Of a stretch of 64,000 nt of DNA, positions 1-10,190 are shown one piece after another. Location: positions 25,387,101-25,451,100 of the forward strand of contig OY804578.1 in the NCBI GenBank assembly GCA_963680875.1. The letters run 5' to 3'. The notes beneath the pieces were generated by a model. The model was not told the DNA's origin, ran no database searches, and saw only the letters and a list, made by a program, of their open reading frames with translations. Numbering within the stretch: position 1 is the stretch's first letter; each line of letters starts with the position of its first letter. The translations under genes were made by a program, and so were the position numbers. The DNA comes from Bathymodiolus brooksi. Taxonomy: Eukaryota; Mollusca; Bivalvia; Mytilida; Modiolidae.

Positions 1-265
1 TCTAATTCTACGTTTTGTATGATTTTGGAACAGTTCCGACATTGCGATATTTTGGCTGTTCAATGTGTTCATTCACTATCATATATATATATATATATAT
101 ATTCTTCATTATCCTATGCAATATATTAAAATTTGCTGAGTTATATTGCTGTCAAATTTTAATATTAAGTATATATGTACCATCTACACATGTCTTACGT
201 CTATCTCTATATTTGCCTTGCGAGAAAAGGTAACACTAGGATTATTGAAGCTCCTTTTTTAGGGA
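1..265. other. AT-rich flank without a recognisable gene
   Basis: AT-rich sequence containing an (AT)n microsatellite at 81-102. A 72-codon open frame at 15-233 runs through the microsatellite. It has low-complexity Ile/Tyr content and no recognisable domain, so I do not call it a gene. Confidence 0.6.
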
Positions 266-361
266 GTGGATGTGGTCGAGTGGTCTAGGGCGCTGGACGT
301 AAGGCTAATCGAATGGTGCTGCAGTGTATCAATGGTGTGGGTTCAAATCCCGTCGAGGGAA
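266..361 (+). pseudogene. tRNA-Leu-like relic, probably a tRNA-derived SINE head
   Basis: Two internal RNA polymerase III promoter-like blocks are visible. An A-box-like stretch at 273-296 (TGGTCGAGTGGTCTAGGG, then CGCTGG) closely resembles the D-arm of tRNA-Leu/Ser. A B-box at 337-353 carries GGTTCAAATCC in a T-arm whose 5-bp stem forms with two wobble pairs. The segment between them is long, as expected for a tRNA with a large variable arm, and contains TAAGG where tRNA-Leu has its anticodon region. The 7-base acceptor strands (266-272 and 354-360) do not pair and the anticodon stem is broken, so this is not a working tRNA gene. A SINE head or a tRNA pseudogene both fit. Confidence 0.55.
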
Positions 362-413
362 GAACAAAAAAATTGAAAGCTCTAAAATCTAATTCTAACA
401 CTGTTTGGTTTAA

Positions 414-427
414 TTTTCAGACGTATA

Positions 428-476
<49 letters not shown>

Positions 477-485
477 GTCTGAAAA
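414..485. repeat. (TA)n tract bracketed by an 11-bp inverted repeat
   Basis: An almost pure (TA)n run at 424-473 is flanked by TTTTCAGACGT (414-424) and its exact reverse complement ACGTCTGAAAA (475-485). The same motif, slightly changed (TTTTAGACGTTTATA), ends the Penelope-like element at 2137-2150 next to another (TA)n run. The tract therefore looks like the meeting point of two element 3' termini. The whole segment could extrude as a cruciform. Confidence 0.7.
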
Positions 486-653
486 AGTAGCCAACATATG
501 AACACCTACAATCGGAAACAAGTGTTAACGATACTGTGCAAACAAAACAAAAATGATAAATAAACGTCTAAAATGTTAGCACAACGATATCAAAAAAAGA
601 TGTTAAAATGTAACAAAAATAACTATAAGTCTACAAAAAGACTATAATTATAA

Positions 654-691
654 TTAAATCGACGGATATTTCGCTTGACAAGCTTCATCAA
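654..691 (-). ncRNA. hammerhead-ribozyme-like motif, left copy (degenerate)
   Basis: On the minus strand TTGATGA (685-691) is followed by a 4-bp stem GCTT/AAGC with a 3-base loop, then GAAA (669-672) and a short TATC/GATT helix with one mismatch. The first core base is T where the hammerhead consensus CTGATGA has C, so this copy should be inactive. It occupies the same place as the better-preserved motif in the right arm. Penelope-like elements are known to carry hammerhead motifs in their terminal repeats. Confidence 0.35.
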
Positions 692-871
692 CGTCTGTAA
701 TCTGATTTGAAAAATTGTCACGTGACCATCAGTTATCGTGACGTAAATTACTAAAAATCATAATCTTGAACTTTATATTATTCAAGTATATTGCACACTA
801 ATTTATAAATATGAACAGAATGAGAAAATGTAATGATGAAGTTTACCAACTAGCTAAGGACCAGGCACTGG

Positions 872-1330
872 TTAAAAAGTTAAAAAACAAAAGATTTGGG
901 CCTTTTTGTTTATGCCTTCCGGGTGTAATGTTTGTAACTCGCGGATCCAAAAACTCTCTTTTTTCTGTCTTTGATTTTCTTTCCAATTTGGATTGTGGTA
1001 AATGATATAAATTTTGGATCTGCCAAAGTCTTCCAATGAGTGCCCCGGCGACACAAAGTGTTGACTCAGGGGCAAAAGCGTCTTTTTCGTAAGGTCACTT
1101 CTGTGTCCATTCATTCTTTTGTTGAATGGTTGGACACTTTCTCCTGCGTATTGCGACCCGCAGACGTGACAGTCAAGGAGGTAAACCACATTAGGCGTTT
1201 TGCAATTGACATTGCAAAATATCTTATACTCCTTTCATGTCGTCTTGCTATGGAACACTTGTGTGTGTTGCAATTGGAGACAGCACTTGCAACGCTTGTC
1301 ACCACATGGTTTACACTGGCCGACCGTCGA
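872..1330 (-). pseudogene. Penelope-like GIY-YIG endonuclease, left copy (broken)
   Basis: Reading leftward, this copy encodes the Cys-rich linker (CGDKRCKCC-like) and then the endonuclease core: VVYLLDC (GIY equivalent), QYAGE (YIG equivalent), the Arg/His helix FNKRMNGH, and the C-terminal FWIRELQTLHPEGIN typical of GIY-YIG domains in Penelope-like elements. Frame-breaking lesion: a TGA stop at 1235-1237, where the right copy has GGA (Gly). Downstream of that stop the frame is open for 105 codons to its natural end at 872. The 5' end stops at the inverted-repeat boundary, so the reverse transcriptase is missing. The enzyme family makes the DNA nick that primes reverse transcription; this copy cannot do so. 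Confidence 0.75.
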
Positions 1331-1833
1331 AGCATTAAAGATACACTGGTCAGAGATGCGGTATCTAGACCTTCATCGACGGTCGGCCAGTCTAAACCAT
1401 GTGGTGACAAGCGTTGCAAATGCTGTCTCCAATTGCAACACACACAAGTGTTCCATAGCAAGACGACAGGAAAGGAGTATAATATATTTTGCAATGTCAA
1501 TTGCAAAACGCCTAATGTGGTTTACCTCCTTGACTGTCACGTCTGCGGGTCGCAATACGCAGGAGAAAGTGTCCAACCATTCAACAAAAGAATGAATGGA
1601 CACAGAAGTGACCTTACGAAAAAGACGCTTTTGCCCGTGAATCAACACTTTGTGTCGCCGGGGCACTCATTGGAAGACTTTGGCAGATCCAAAATTTATA
1701 TCATTGACCACAATCCAAGATGGAAAGAAAATCAAAGACAGAAAAAGAGAGTTTTTGGATCCGCGAGTTACAAACATTACACCCAGAAGGCATAAACAAA
1801 AAGGCCCAAATCTTTTGTTTTTTAACTTTTTAA
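1331..1833 (+). pseudogene. Penelope-like GIY-YIG endonuclease, right copy (frameshifted)
   Basis: The frame enters through the palindrome spacer with SIKDTLVRD. It continues with the Cys cluster CGDKRCKCC (from 1400), YLLDC (from 1523), QYAGE (1553-1567), and the catalytic-type Arg (1589-1591) and His (1601-1603). A run of five A at 1742-1746 is one base shorter than in the left copy. This shifts the frame so that the conserved ending FWIREL...HPEGIN is lost and a premature stop follows at about 1795. In the original frame the gene would end at 1833. An ATG-initiated frame beginning at 1040 reads through the antisense of the left arm first and is an artefact of the palindrome. The domain identification is firm at motif level. 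Confidence 0.8.
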
Positions 1834-2020
1834 CCAGTGCCTGGTCCTTAGCTAGTTGGTAAACTTCATCATTACATTTTCTCATTCTGTTCATATTTAT
1901 AAATTAGTGTGCAATATACTTGAATAATATAAAGTATAAAGTTCAAGATTATGATTTTCAGTAATTTACGTCACGATAACTGATGGTCACGTGACAATTT
2001 TTCAAATCAGATTACAGACG

Positions 2021-2061
2021 CTGATGAAGCTTGTCGGTCAAGCGAAATATCCGTCGATATA
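2021..2061 (+). ncRNA. hammerhead-ribozyme-like motif, right copy
   Basis: CTGATGA (2021-2027) is followed by one extra A, a 5-bp stem GCTTG/CAAGC (2029-2033 with 2039-2043), and GAAA (2044-2047). A 4-bp helix TATC/GATA (2048-2051 with 2056-2059) and then TA, with predicted cleavage after 2061, complete it. This is the order of a type I hammerhead: core, stem II, GAAA, stem III, UH. Stem I is poorly formed from the adjacent bases and there is an unpaired A before stem II, so activity is doubtful. Position downstream of the GIY-YIG frame agrees with hammerheads described in Penelope-like elements. Confidence 0.45.
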
Positions 2062-2144
2062 ATTATAGTCTTTTTGTAGACTTATAGTTATTTTTGTTAC
2101 ATTTTAACATCTTTTTTTGATATCGTTGTGCTAACATTTTAGAC

Positions 2145-2147
<3 letters not shown>

Positions 2148-2181
<34 letters not shown>

Positions 2182-2235
2182 AAAATGATAATACAAAACA
2201 ACAACAACAAAAAAAAACAGCAAAAACAAAAACAA
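2148..2235. repeat. (TA)n followed by A-rich CAA/AAC stretch
   Basis: Pure (TA)n at 2148-2179 lies directly at the end of the right Penelope-like arm. A purine-rich segment of CAA and A runs follows to about 2235. The microsatellite mirrors the (TA)n at 424-473 on the other side of the element. Confidence 0.7.
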
Positions 2236-2852
2236 ATGAACATACAAGATACAATACATCACTGAATAAAATGTCAATTCGTTATCTAAGCAACTTCCTT
2301 ATAACATGGAAATGACTAACTGACGAGCTGACAGCTGTATAAATGTGTTTGTCTTCCTGTTTTTGTATTCCTGTTTTCATATTTCTGTTGATCTTTTGAT
2401 TTGATATTTTATCTTGAACTTTGGTCTTTTTCTTTGTTTTTGTCAACATTACATCAATTTAGATATTGTGAATGCTAATTACTTAATTTATTGAAACAAC
2501 TCTATGAGTACGTGTAAAACAATTCATTCTTAATAACAACTCACGAAGGTTTTTAGTGCTTGAATTAACATTACTAGAATTATTGTTGTGCTGCCTATTT
2601 TTCCATACAGTGCCTATCTAATAAATCACTGGTTTACCTTACTTCTGTTTATTGTGCTAATTAAGACACGTGTCATTAATTTGTCGTTTGTGCTAATCCA
2701 CCCGCTGAACAAAGTTCTACTTCGATATCGTTGTATATAATCGAAATTGTGTGTTTGTTCTGTTGTTAGTTTTGTGTGAAGTGTTTTGTCCTTTCCTTTC
2801 TCTTTTAGCCATTGTGTTGTTTAATTACCCATGTGGTATCTTTCAACTTTTC
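2236..2852. other. AT-rich intergenic stretch, nothing recognised
   Basis: No open frame of note, no tRNA-like boxes and no clear repeats were seen on either strand. Confidence 0.55.
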
Positions 2853-3010
2853 TAACTATCCACATTGTCATCTTGCTCAAAATCGCCTTGTATTTTACGT
2901 GTACCTACACTCTATTTTGTATATTAAGAATTAACTATCCACATTGTCATCTTGCTCCTAATCGCCTTGTATTATACGTGTACATACACTATGTTTTGTA
3001 TATTAAGAAT
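2853..3010 (+). repeat. 79-bp direct repeat, two copies
   Basis: Units at 2853-2931 and 2932-3010 share TAACTATCCACATTGTCATC at their start and TTGTATATTAAGAATT at their end, with a handful of substitutions between. A short third beginning (TAATTATCC) follows at 3011. A 60-codon open frame across them (2831-3013) is explained by the repeat and is not called as a gene. Confidence 0.8.
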
Positions 3011-3075
3011 TAATTATCCTTTCACGATTTACATGATAAGCAAGTAGCTTTTATATCAACAAATTATCATTACAA

Positions 3076-3535
3076 TAGGTAGCTTTATATTAAAATGATC
3101 ATAATTATCATAAATAAAGCCATAGCTTCTATATTACAATGATCATAATTATCATAAATAAAGCCATAGCTTCTGTATTACAATGATCATAATTATCATA
3201 AATAAAGCCATAGCTTCTATATTACAATGATCATAATTATCAAAAAATAAAGCCATAGCTTCTATATTACAATGATCATAATTATCAAAAAATAAAGCCA
3301 TAGCTTCTATATTACAATCACCATTAGAGCTATAATTATCATAAATAAAGCCATAGCTTCTATATTACAATGATCATAATTATCATAAATAAAGCCATAG
3401 CTACTATATTACAATGATCATAATTATCATAAATAAAGCCATAGCTTCTATATTACAATCACCATTAGAGCTATAATTATCATAAATAAAGCCATAGCTT
3501 CTATATTACAATCACCATTAGAGCTATAATTCACA
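3076..3535 (+). repeat. 44-bp minisatellite with 45- and 53-bp variants, about ten units
   Basis: Successive CATAGCTTC starts lie at 3121, 3165, 3209, 3254, 3299, 3352, 3396, 3440 and 3493, preceded by a diverged unit. The common unit is 44 bp. A 45-bp form has ATCAAAAAATAAAG in place of ATCATAAATAAAG. A 53-bp form carries CACCATTAGAGCT instead of the GATCA segment. The 53-bp form occurs three times, twice at the right end. Confidence 0.85.
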
Positions 3536-3565
3536 CCGAAACAAAACCTTTAACATTCAAAACCG

Positions 3566-3785
3566 CATATGTGGTGTAATAGTTAACGTGTTCACCTCGA
3601 GTGTGTTCGAGCCTAGTCTAGTCAATCATAGGGCTGTGAAATTGGTATTTGTTGTCTTTCCGCTAAGCAAGTAGCATTAAGGAGAAAGAGCGAAGACAGG
3701 TCCGCTCGGAAAACGGAAAATGTTTCCGAGTGGAGCGACATGTCTACCCGCAGATTGTTGTTTCAGTGAGCTAGCACTACAAACA
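3566..3785 (+). mobile_element. SINE-like element with tRNA-like head and hairpin body
   Basis: TGGTGTAATAGTTAACGTG (3571-3589) resembles the A-box region of tRNA-Gln/Glu. GTGTTCGAGCC (3603-3613) resembles a B-box, although the spacing is too short for an intact tRNA. The body contains a perfect 8-bp hairpin, CTCGGAAA (3705-3712) with TTTCCGAG (3723-3730), inside a longer imperfect inverted repeat (about 3696-3743). It then ends near a GTGAGCTAGCAC segment. A tRNA head followed by a structured body is the architecture of an animal SINE. I recall similar bodies from mollusc repeats but cannot verify the family. Confidence 0.45.
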
Positions 3786-4587
3786 TGTGTGTTGGGTTAG
3801 TACAAAGCGGATGTCATCTTATTCAATATAACTTCTTCTCGCCATGATATAGCTGACAAATTGTTCATATGGCGTAACCAACAATATCTCACTAACTTTA
3901 ACATTAACGACTTACATGTACCATAGATAAAACGTAATCTGACGACTAACATGATATTACTACAGATATCTGATTGTCACTTGACACTGTTGTAGCTTCC
4001 TATAGTATAGACATTTATACCAAACACATCATCATAGTTAATGTTCTTTGTTCTTTATTTTTAAGCCAAAACGTAGGATTAAAAAAACTATTGAACATGT
4101 AGGTGGACATATTTATGTCCAGCCCTCCGGTTACAGAACCATTCACTAATTGTGTAAAGATCTTCATTTCACTGCATTCTTTAATTATAGCTGTCGATAT
4201 AAAGCAGTATTCTATTTAGAATTTTGCATTGCAATTGTCATATAAAATTATCCATTATCACCTCAAATAGAAATAAAAAAAAGTAAAATACTTGTACATC
4301 TCCATCATTAATTTCATCAGATAAGTCTTCCATAATGATATGTGTAATAATTCATAATTAACTCAGTAGGGGTGAATTAACTCGAAATAATCGACCTCTT
4401 TCAGATATAATGTAGAATAAATTTCCCCATTCAGGTAAATTGTCTTTGATATTTTAACCTTTTCATACAATTAGATATGAGTTGTTAGAAGGACACTTAT
4501 GGTCTAAGGAGTTATTGTTGTACGATTAAATGATAAGTTTAACTTATAATACTTGTATATGTATGTGATGTTTATTGTATACGTCAC
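3786..4587. other. AT-rich intergenic stretch, nothing recognised
   Basis: No open frame, RNA gene or repeat stands out in this stretch. Confidence 0.5.
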
Positions 4588-4880
4588 TACCTCTGGTGGT
4601 CATTATGTATTAAGCGACCGATATTTGTGTCCATCAGTACCTCTAATAATTATTGTGTTTTAAGCGACCTGTCATTTTGTCCGTCAGCACATCTGGTGTT
4701 CATAATGTTTTAAGCGACTTATCCTTGTATCCACTAGTACCTCTAGTGGTCGTGGGGTATTAATTAGTAGGTCTTGCCTATTATTTGTTTTTCACATTGT
4801 GACAGTCCATAACTTTGGTGTTCATTATGTTTTAATGAACTATCATTGTGTCCGTCGTTACATACAGTGGTCATTTATAC
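4588..4880 (+). repeat. 50-bp degenerate tandem repeat
   Basis: Related starts TACCTCTGGTGG, TACCTCTAATAA, CACATCTGGTG and TACCTCTAGTGG lie exactly 50 bp apart at 4588, 4638, 4688 and 4738. After an interrupted 71-bp interval, two further diverged units follow at about 4809 and 4859. The middle of each unit carries ATTAAGCGACC or TTTTAAGCGACT. Divergence is high, so this is an old array. Confidence 0.7.
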
Positions 4881-5260
4881 GTACAGAAATACGTGTAAAC
4901 AGATTGTTGTTGATGACCAATATTTCGCTTAAAGCATTATGAATATCAAAGTGGTCAATCTTAACAATCTATATAATAATTGGTAGTAAATTGGAACCGT
5001 TTACCTTTTGATTTCACAATGTCTGGTGAATCGTATAATAGAGGTTGGAGGGTATATTTGAAAATATTTATCGTCAGGATGGCGAATAATCATACTATTC
5101 ATCCATATTTATTGCATTATAATGTATAGCAAATTATATGTCCTTAATTGATTATATGTGGTTGGTTGGAAATAATGTATATATTAATACGTCAATAATG
5201 ATCATTATAAATTATCTATATAAGTATAATTTGTCCTACTAATAGTAAGCTCTGCCCAAA
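4881..5260. other. AT-rich junction to the satellite
   Basis: No gene seen. The last bases before the array form, together with its first monomer, the palindrome CCAAATTTGG (5256-5265). Confidence 0.55.
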
Positions 5261-8200
5261 TTTGGCTATTCTGTCTAGGTCGTTAGGCTATTCTGTCTAG
5301 GCCATTTGGCTATTCTGTCTAGGTCATTAGGCTATTCTGTCTAGGCCATTTGGCTATTCTGTCTAGGTCATTTAGCTATTCTTGCTAGGCCATTTGGCTA
5401 TTGTGTCTAGCCATTTGGCTATTCTGTCTAGGCCATTTGGCTATTATGTCTAGGTCATTTGGCTATTCTCTCTAGGCCATTTGTCTATTCTGTCTAGACC
5501 ATTTGGCTATTCTGTCTAGGCCATTTGGCAATTATGTCTAGGTCATTTGGCTATTCTGTCTTGATCATTTGGCTATTCTGTCTAGGTCATTTGGTTTTTC
5601 TGTCTAGGCCATTTGGTTTTTCTGTCTAGGTCATTTGGCTTTTCTGTCTAGACCATTTCGTTTTTCTGTCTAGACCATTTGGCTATTCTGTCTAGGCCAT
5701 TTGGCTATTATGTCAAGGTCATTTGGCTATTATGTCTAGGTCATTTGGCTATTCTGTCTAGGCCATTTCGTTTTTCTGTCTAGGCCATTTGGCTATTCTG
5801 TCTAGGCTAATTGGCTATTATGTCTAGGTCATTTGGCTATTATGTCTAGGTCTTTTGGCTATTCTGTCTAGGCCATTTCGCTTTTCTGTCTAGGCCATTT
5901 GGCTATTCTGTCTAGGCCATTTGGCTATTCTGTCTAGGCCATTTGGCTATTATGTCTAGGTCATTTGGCTATTATGTCTAGGTCATTTGGCTATTCTGTC
6001 TAGGACATTTGGCTATTATGTCTAGGCCATTTGACTATTCTGTCTAGGTCATTTGGCTATTCTGTCTAGGCCATTTGGCTATTCTGTCTAGGACATTTGG
6101 CTATTATGTCTAGGTCATTTGGCTATTCTGTCTAGGCCATTTGGCTATTCTTTCTAGGCCATTTGGCTATTCTGTCTAGGACATTTGGCTATTCTGTCTA
6201 GGTCATTTGGCTATTCTGTCTAGGCCATTTGGCTATTCTGTCTAGGACATTAGGCTATTCTGTCTAGGCCATTTGGCTATTCTGTCTAGGCCATTTGGCT
6301 ATTCTGTCTAGGCCATTTGGCTATTCTATCTAGGACATTAGGCTATTCTGTCTAGGCCATTTGGCTATTCTGTCTGGGTCATTTGGCTATTCTGTCTAGG
6401 TCATTTGGCTATTCTGTCTCGGTCATTTGGCTATTCTGTCTAGGTCATTTGGCTATTCTGTCTAGGTCATTTGGCTATTCTGTCTAGGTCATTTGGCTAT
6501 TCTGTCTAGGCCATTTGGCTATTCTGTCTGGGTCATTTGGCTATTCTGTCTAGGTCATTTGGATATTATGTCTAGGTCATTTGGCTATTCTGTCTGGGTC
6601 ATTTGGCTATTCTGTCTAGGTCATTTGGCTATTCTGTCTAGGCCATTTGGCTATTCTGTGTGGGTCATTTGGCTATTCTGTCTAGTCCATTTGGCTATTC
6701 TGTCTCGGTCATTTGGCTATTATGTCTAGGCCATTTGGCTATTATGTCTAGGCCATTTGACTATTCTGTCTCGGTCATTTGGCTATTATGTCTAGGTCAT
6801 TTGGCTATTATGTCTAGGCCATTTGACTATTCTGTCTAGGCCATTTGGCTATTCTGTCTAGGCCACTTGACTATTCTGTCTAGGCCATTTGGCTATTCTC
6901 TCTAGGCCATTTGGTTTTTCTGTCTAGGCCATTTGGCTATTCTGTGTAGGCCATTTGGCTATTATGTCTAGGCCATTTGGCTATTCTGTCTAGGTCATTT
7001 TATTTTTCTGTCTAGGCCATTTGGCTATTCTCTCTAGGTCATTTGACTATTCTGTCTAGGCCATTTCGTTTTTTTGTCTAGGCCATTTGGCGATTCTGTC
7101 TAGGTCATTTGGCTATTCTGTCTAATTCATTTGGCTATTCTGTCTAGGTCATTTGGCTATTATGTCTAGGTGATTTGGCGATTCTGTCTAGGCCATTTCG
7201 TTTTTTCTGTCTAGGCCATTTGGCGATTCTGTCTAGGTCATTTGGTTATTCTGTCTAGGTCATTTGGCTATTCTGTCTAGGTCATTTGGCTATTATGTCT
7301 ATGTTAATTTGGCTATTCTGTCTAGGTCATTTGGCTATTCTGTCTAGGTCATTTGGCTATTCTGTCTAGGACATTTGGCTATTATGTCTAGGTCATTTGA
7401 CTAATCTGTCTAGGCCATTTGGCTATTATGTCTAGGCCATTTGACTATTCTGTCTGGGTCATTTGGCTATTCTGTCTAGGCCATTTCGTTTTTCTGTCTA
7501 GGCCATTTGGCTATTCTGTCTAGGCTATTTGGCTATTATGTCTAGGTCATTTGGCTATTCTGTCTAGGACATTTGGCTATTCTGTCTAGGCCATTTGGCT
7601 ATTATGTCTAGGTCATTTGGCTATTATGTCTAGGTCATTTGGCTATTCTGTCTAGGCCATTTCGCTTTTCTGTCTAGGCCATTTGGCTATTCTGTCTAGG
7701 CCATTTAGCTATTCTGTCTAGGCCATTTGGCTATTATGTCTAGGTCATTTGGCTATTATGTCTAGGTCATTTGGCTATTCTGTCTAGGTCATTTGGCTAT
7801 TCTGTCTAGGCCATTTGGCTATTCTGTCTAGGACATTTGGCTATTATGTCTAGGTCATTTGACTAATCTGTCTAGGCCATTTGGCTATTATGTCTAGGAC
7901 ATTTGACTATTCTGTCTGGGTCATTTGGCTATTCTGTCTAGGACATTTGGCTATTATGTCTAGGCCATTTGACTAATCTGTCTAGGTCATTTGGATGTTA
8001 TGTCTAGGCCATTTGACTATTCTGTCTGGGTCATTTGGCTATTCTGTCTAGGACATTTGGCTATTATGTCTAGGCCATTTGGCTATTATGTCTAGGTCAT
8101 TTCGCTTTTCTGTCTAGGTCATTTTTCTATTCTGTCTAGGCCATTTCGCTTTTCTGTCTAGGCCATTTGACTATTCTGTCTAGGCCATTTGGCTATTCTG

Positions 8201-8689
8201 TCTAGGCCATTTGGCTATTATGTCTAGGTCATTTGGCTATTATGTCTAGGTCATTTGGCTATTCTGTCTAGGACATTTGGCTATTATGTCTAGGCCATTT
8301 GACTATTCTGTCTAGGTCATTTGGCTATTCTGTCTAGGCCATTTGGCTATTCTGTCTAGGACATTTGGCTATTATGTCTAGGTCACTTGGCTATTCTGTC
8401 TAGGCCATTTGGCTATTCTGTCTAGGCCATTTAGCTATTCTGTCTAGGCCATATGGCTATTCTGTCTAGGACATTAGGCTATTCTGTCTAGGCCATTTGG
8501 CTATTCTGTCTAGTTCATTTGGCTATTCTGTCTAGGCCATTTGGCTATTCTGTCTAGGACATTAGGCTATTCTGTCTAGGCCATTTGGCTATTCTGTCCA
8601 GGTCATTTGGCTATTCTGTCTAGGTCATTTGGATATTATGTCTAGGCCATTTGACTATTCAGTCTAGGTCATTTGGCTATTCTGTCTAG

Positions 8690-10190
8690 GCCATTTGGCC
8701 ATTCTGTCTAGGACATTTGGCTATTATGTCTAGGTGATTTGACTAATTTGTCTAGGCCATTTGGCTATTATGTCTAGGACATTTGACTATTCTGTCTGAG
8801 TCATTTGGCTATTCTGTCTAGGACATTTGGATATTATGTCTAGGCCATTTGACTAATCTGTCTAGGTCATTTCGATATTATGTCTAGGCCATTTGACTAT
8901 TCTGTCTGGGTCATTTGGCTATTCTGTCTAGGACATTTGGCTATTATGTGTAGGCCATTTGACTATTCTGTCTAGGTCATTTGGCTATTCTGTCTAGGCC
9001 ATTTGGCTATTCTGTCTAGGACATTTGGCTATTATGTCTAGGTCATTTGACTAATCTGTCTAGGCCATTTGGCTATTCTGTCTAGGTCATTTGGCTATTC
9101 TGTCTAGGTCATTTGGTTATTCTGTCTAGGTCATTTGGCTATTCTGTCTAGGCCATTTGGCTATTCTGTCTGGGTCATTTGGCTATTCTGTCTAGGTCAT
9201 TTTGGCTATTCTGTCTAGGCCATTTGGCTATTCGGTCTGGGTCATTTGGCTATTCTGTCTGGGTCATATGGCTATTCTGTCTAGGCCATTTGGCTATTCT
9301 GTCTAGGCCATTTGGCTATTATGTCTAGGTCATTTGGCTATTATGTCTAGGTCATTTGGCTATTCTCTCTAGGACATTTGGCTATTATGTCTAGGCCATT
9401 TGACTATTCTGTCTAGGTCATTTGGCTATTCTGTCTAGGCCATTTGGCTATTCTGTCTAGGACATTTGGCTATTATGTCTAGGTCATTTGATTAATTTGT
9501 CTAGGCCATTTGGCTATTATGTCTAGGACATTTGACTATTCTGTCTGGGTCATTTGGCTATTCTGTCTAGGACATTTGGATATTATGTCTAGGCCATTTG
9601 ACTAATCTGTCTAGGTCATTTCGATATTATGTCTAGGCCATTTGACTATTCTGTCTGGGTCATTTGGCTATTCTGTCTAGGACATTTGGCTATTATGTGT
9701 AGGCCATTTGACTATTCTGTCTAGGTCATTTGGCTATTCTGTCTAGGCCATTTGGCTATTCTGTCTAGGACATTTGGCTATTATGTCTAGGTCATTTGAC
9801 TAATCTGTCTAGGCCATTTGGCTATTCTGTCTAGGTCATTTGGCTATTCTGTCTAGGTCATTTGGTTATTCTGTCTAGGTCATTTGGCTATTCTGTCTAG
9901 GCCATTTGGCTATTCTGTCTGGGTCATTTGGCTATTCTGTCTAGGTATTTTGGCTATTCTGTCTAGGCCATTTGGCTATTCTGTCTGGGTCATTTGGCTA
10001 TTCTGTCTGGGTCATTTGGCTATTCTGTCTAGGCCATTTGGCTATTATGTCTAGGTCATTTGGCTATTATGTCTAGGTCATTTGGCTATTCTGTCTAGGA
10101 CATTTGGCTATTATGTCTAGGCCATTTGACTATTCTGTCTAGGTCATTTGGCTATTCTGTCTAGGCCATTTGGCTATTCTGTCTAGGACA
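8690..10190 (+). repeat. 749-bp tandem duplication inside the satellite
   Basis: Rare monomer variants recur 749 bp apart: the TAATTTG form at 8741 and 9490, and the TTCGATATTA form at 8871 and 9620. The copies meet near 9440. The length is 34 monomers plus one base, and the extra base comes from a TTTT monomer near 9200. A related stretch follows at a further 1,034 bp (47 monomers; TAATTTG at 10524). Confidence 0.75.

Larger units (their letters stand above)
561..2149. mobile_element. Penelope-like retroelement (EN+), two 3' halves as a long inverted repeat
   Basis: The sequence at 561-1330 is repeated in reverse complement at 1376-2149 with only scattered substitutions and small indels, leaving a 45-bp spacer (1331-1375). 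Each arm encodes a GIY-YIG endonuclease domain of the Penelope-like type, transcribed outward from the centre. Each also carries a roughly 320-bp 3' untranslated part with a hammerhead-like motif, ending in AGACGTTTATA and then (TA)n. No reverse transcriptase domain is present, so both copies lack their 5' part. The right copy also includes the spacer in frame (SIKDTLVRD), so it is slightly longer; the left copy is truncated at about 1330. Head-to-head partial copies are known for Penelope-like elements. Family assignment within the group is not possible by eye. Confidence 0.8.

Noticed and set aside
15..233. 72-codon frame at the left edge
   Set aside because: It runs through an (AT)n microsatellite and has low-complexity content.
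266..361. Functional tRNA-Leu gene
   Set aside because: The acceptor strands do not pair and the anticodon stem is disrupted.
1040..1795. A single 251-codon plus-strand frame across the palindrome
   Set aside because: Its first part is the antisense of the left Penelope-like arm. Only the part from about 1331 onward is real element sequence, and its end is frameshifted.
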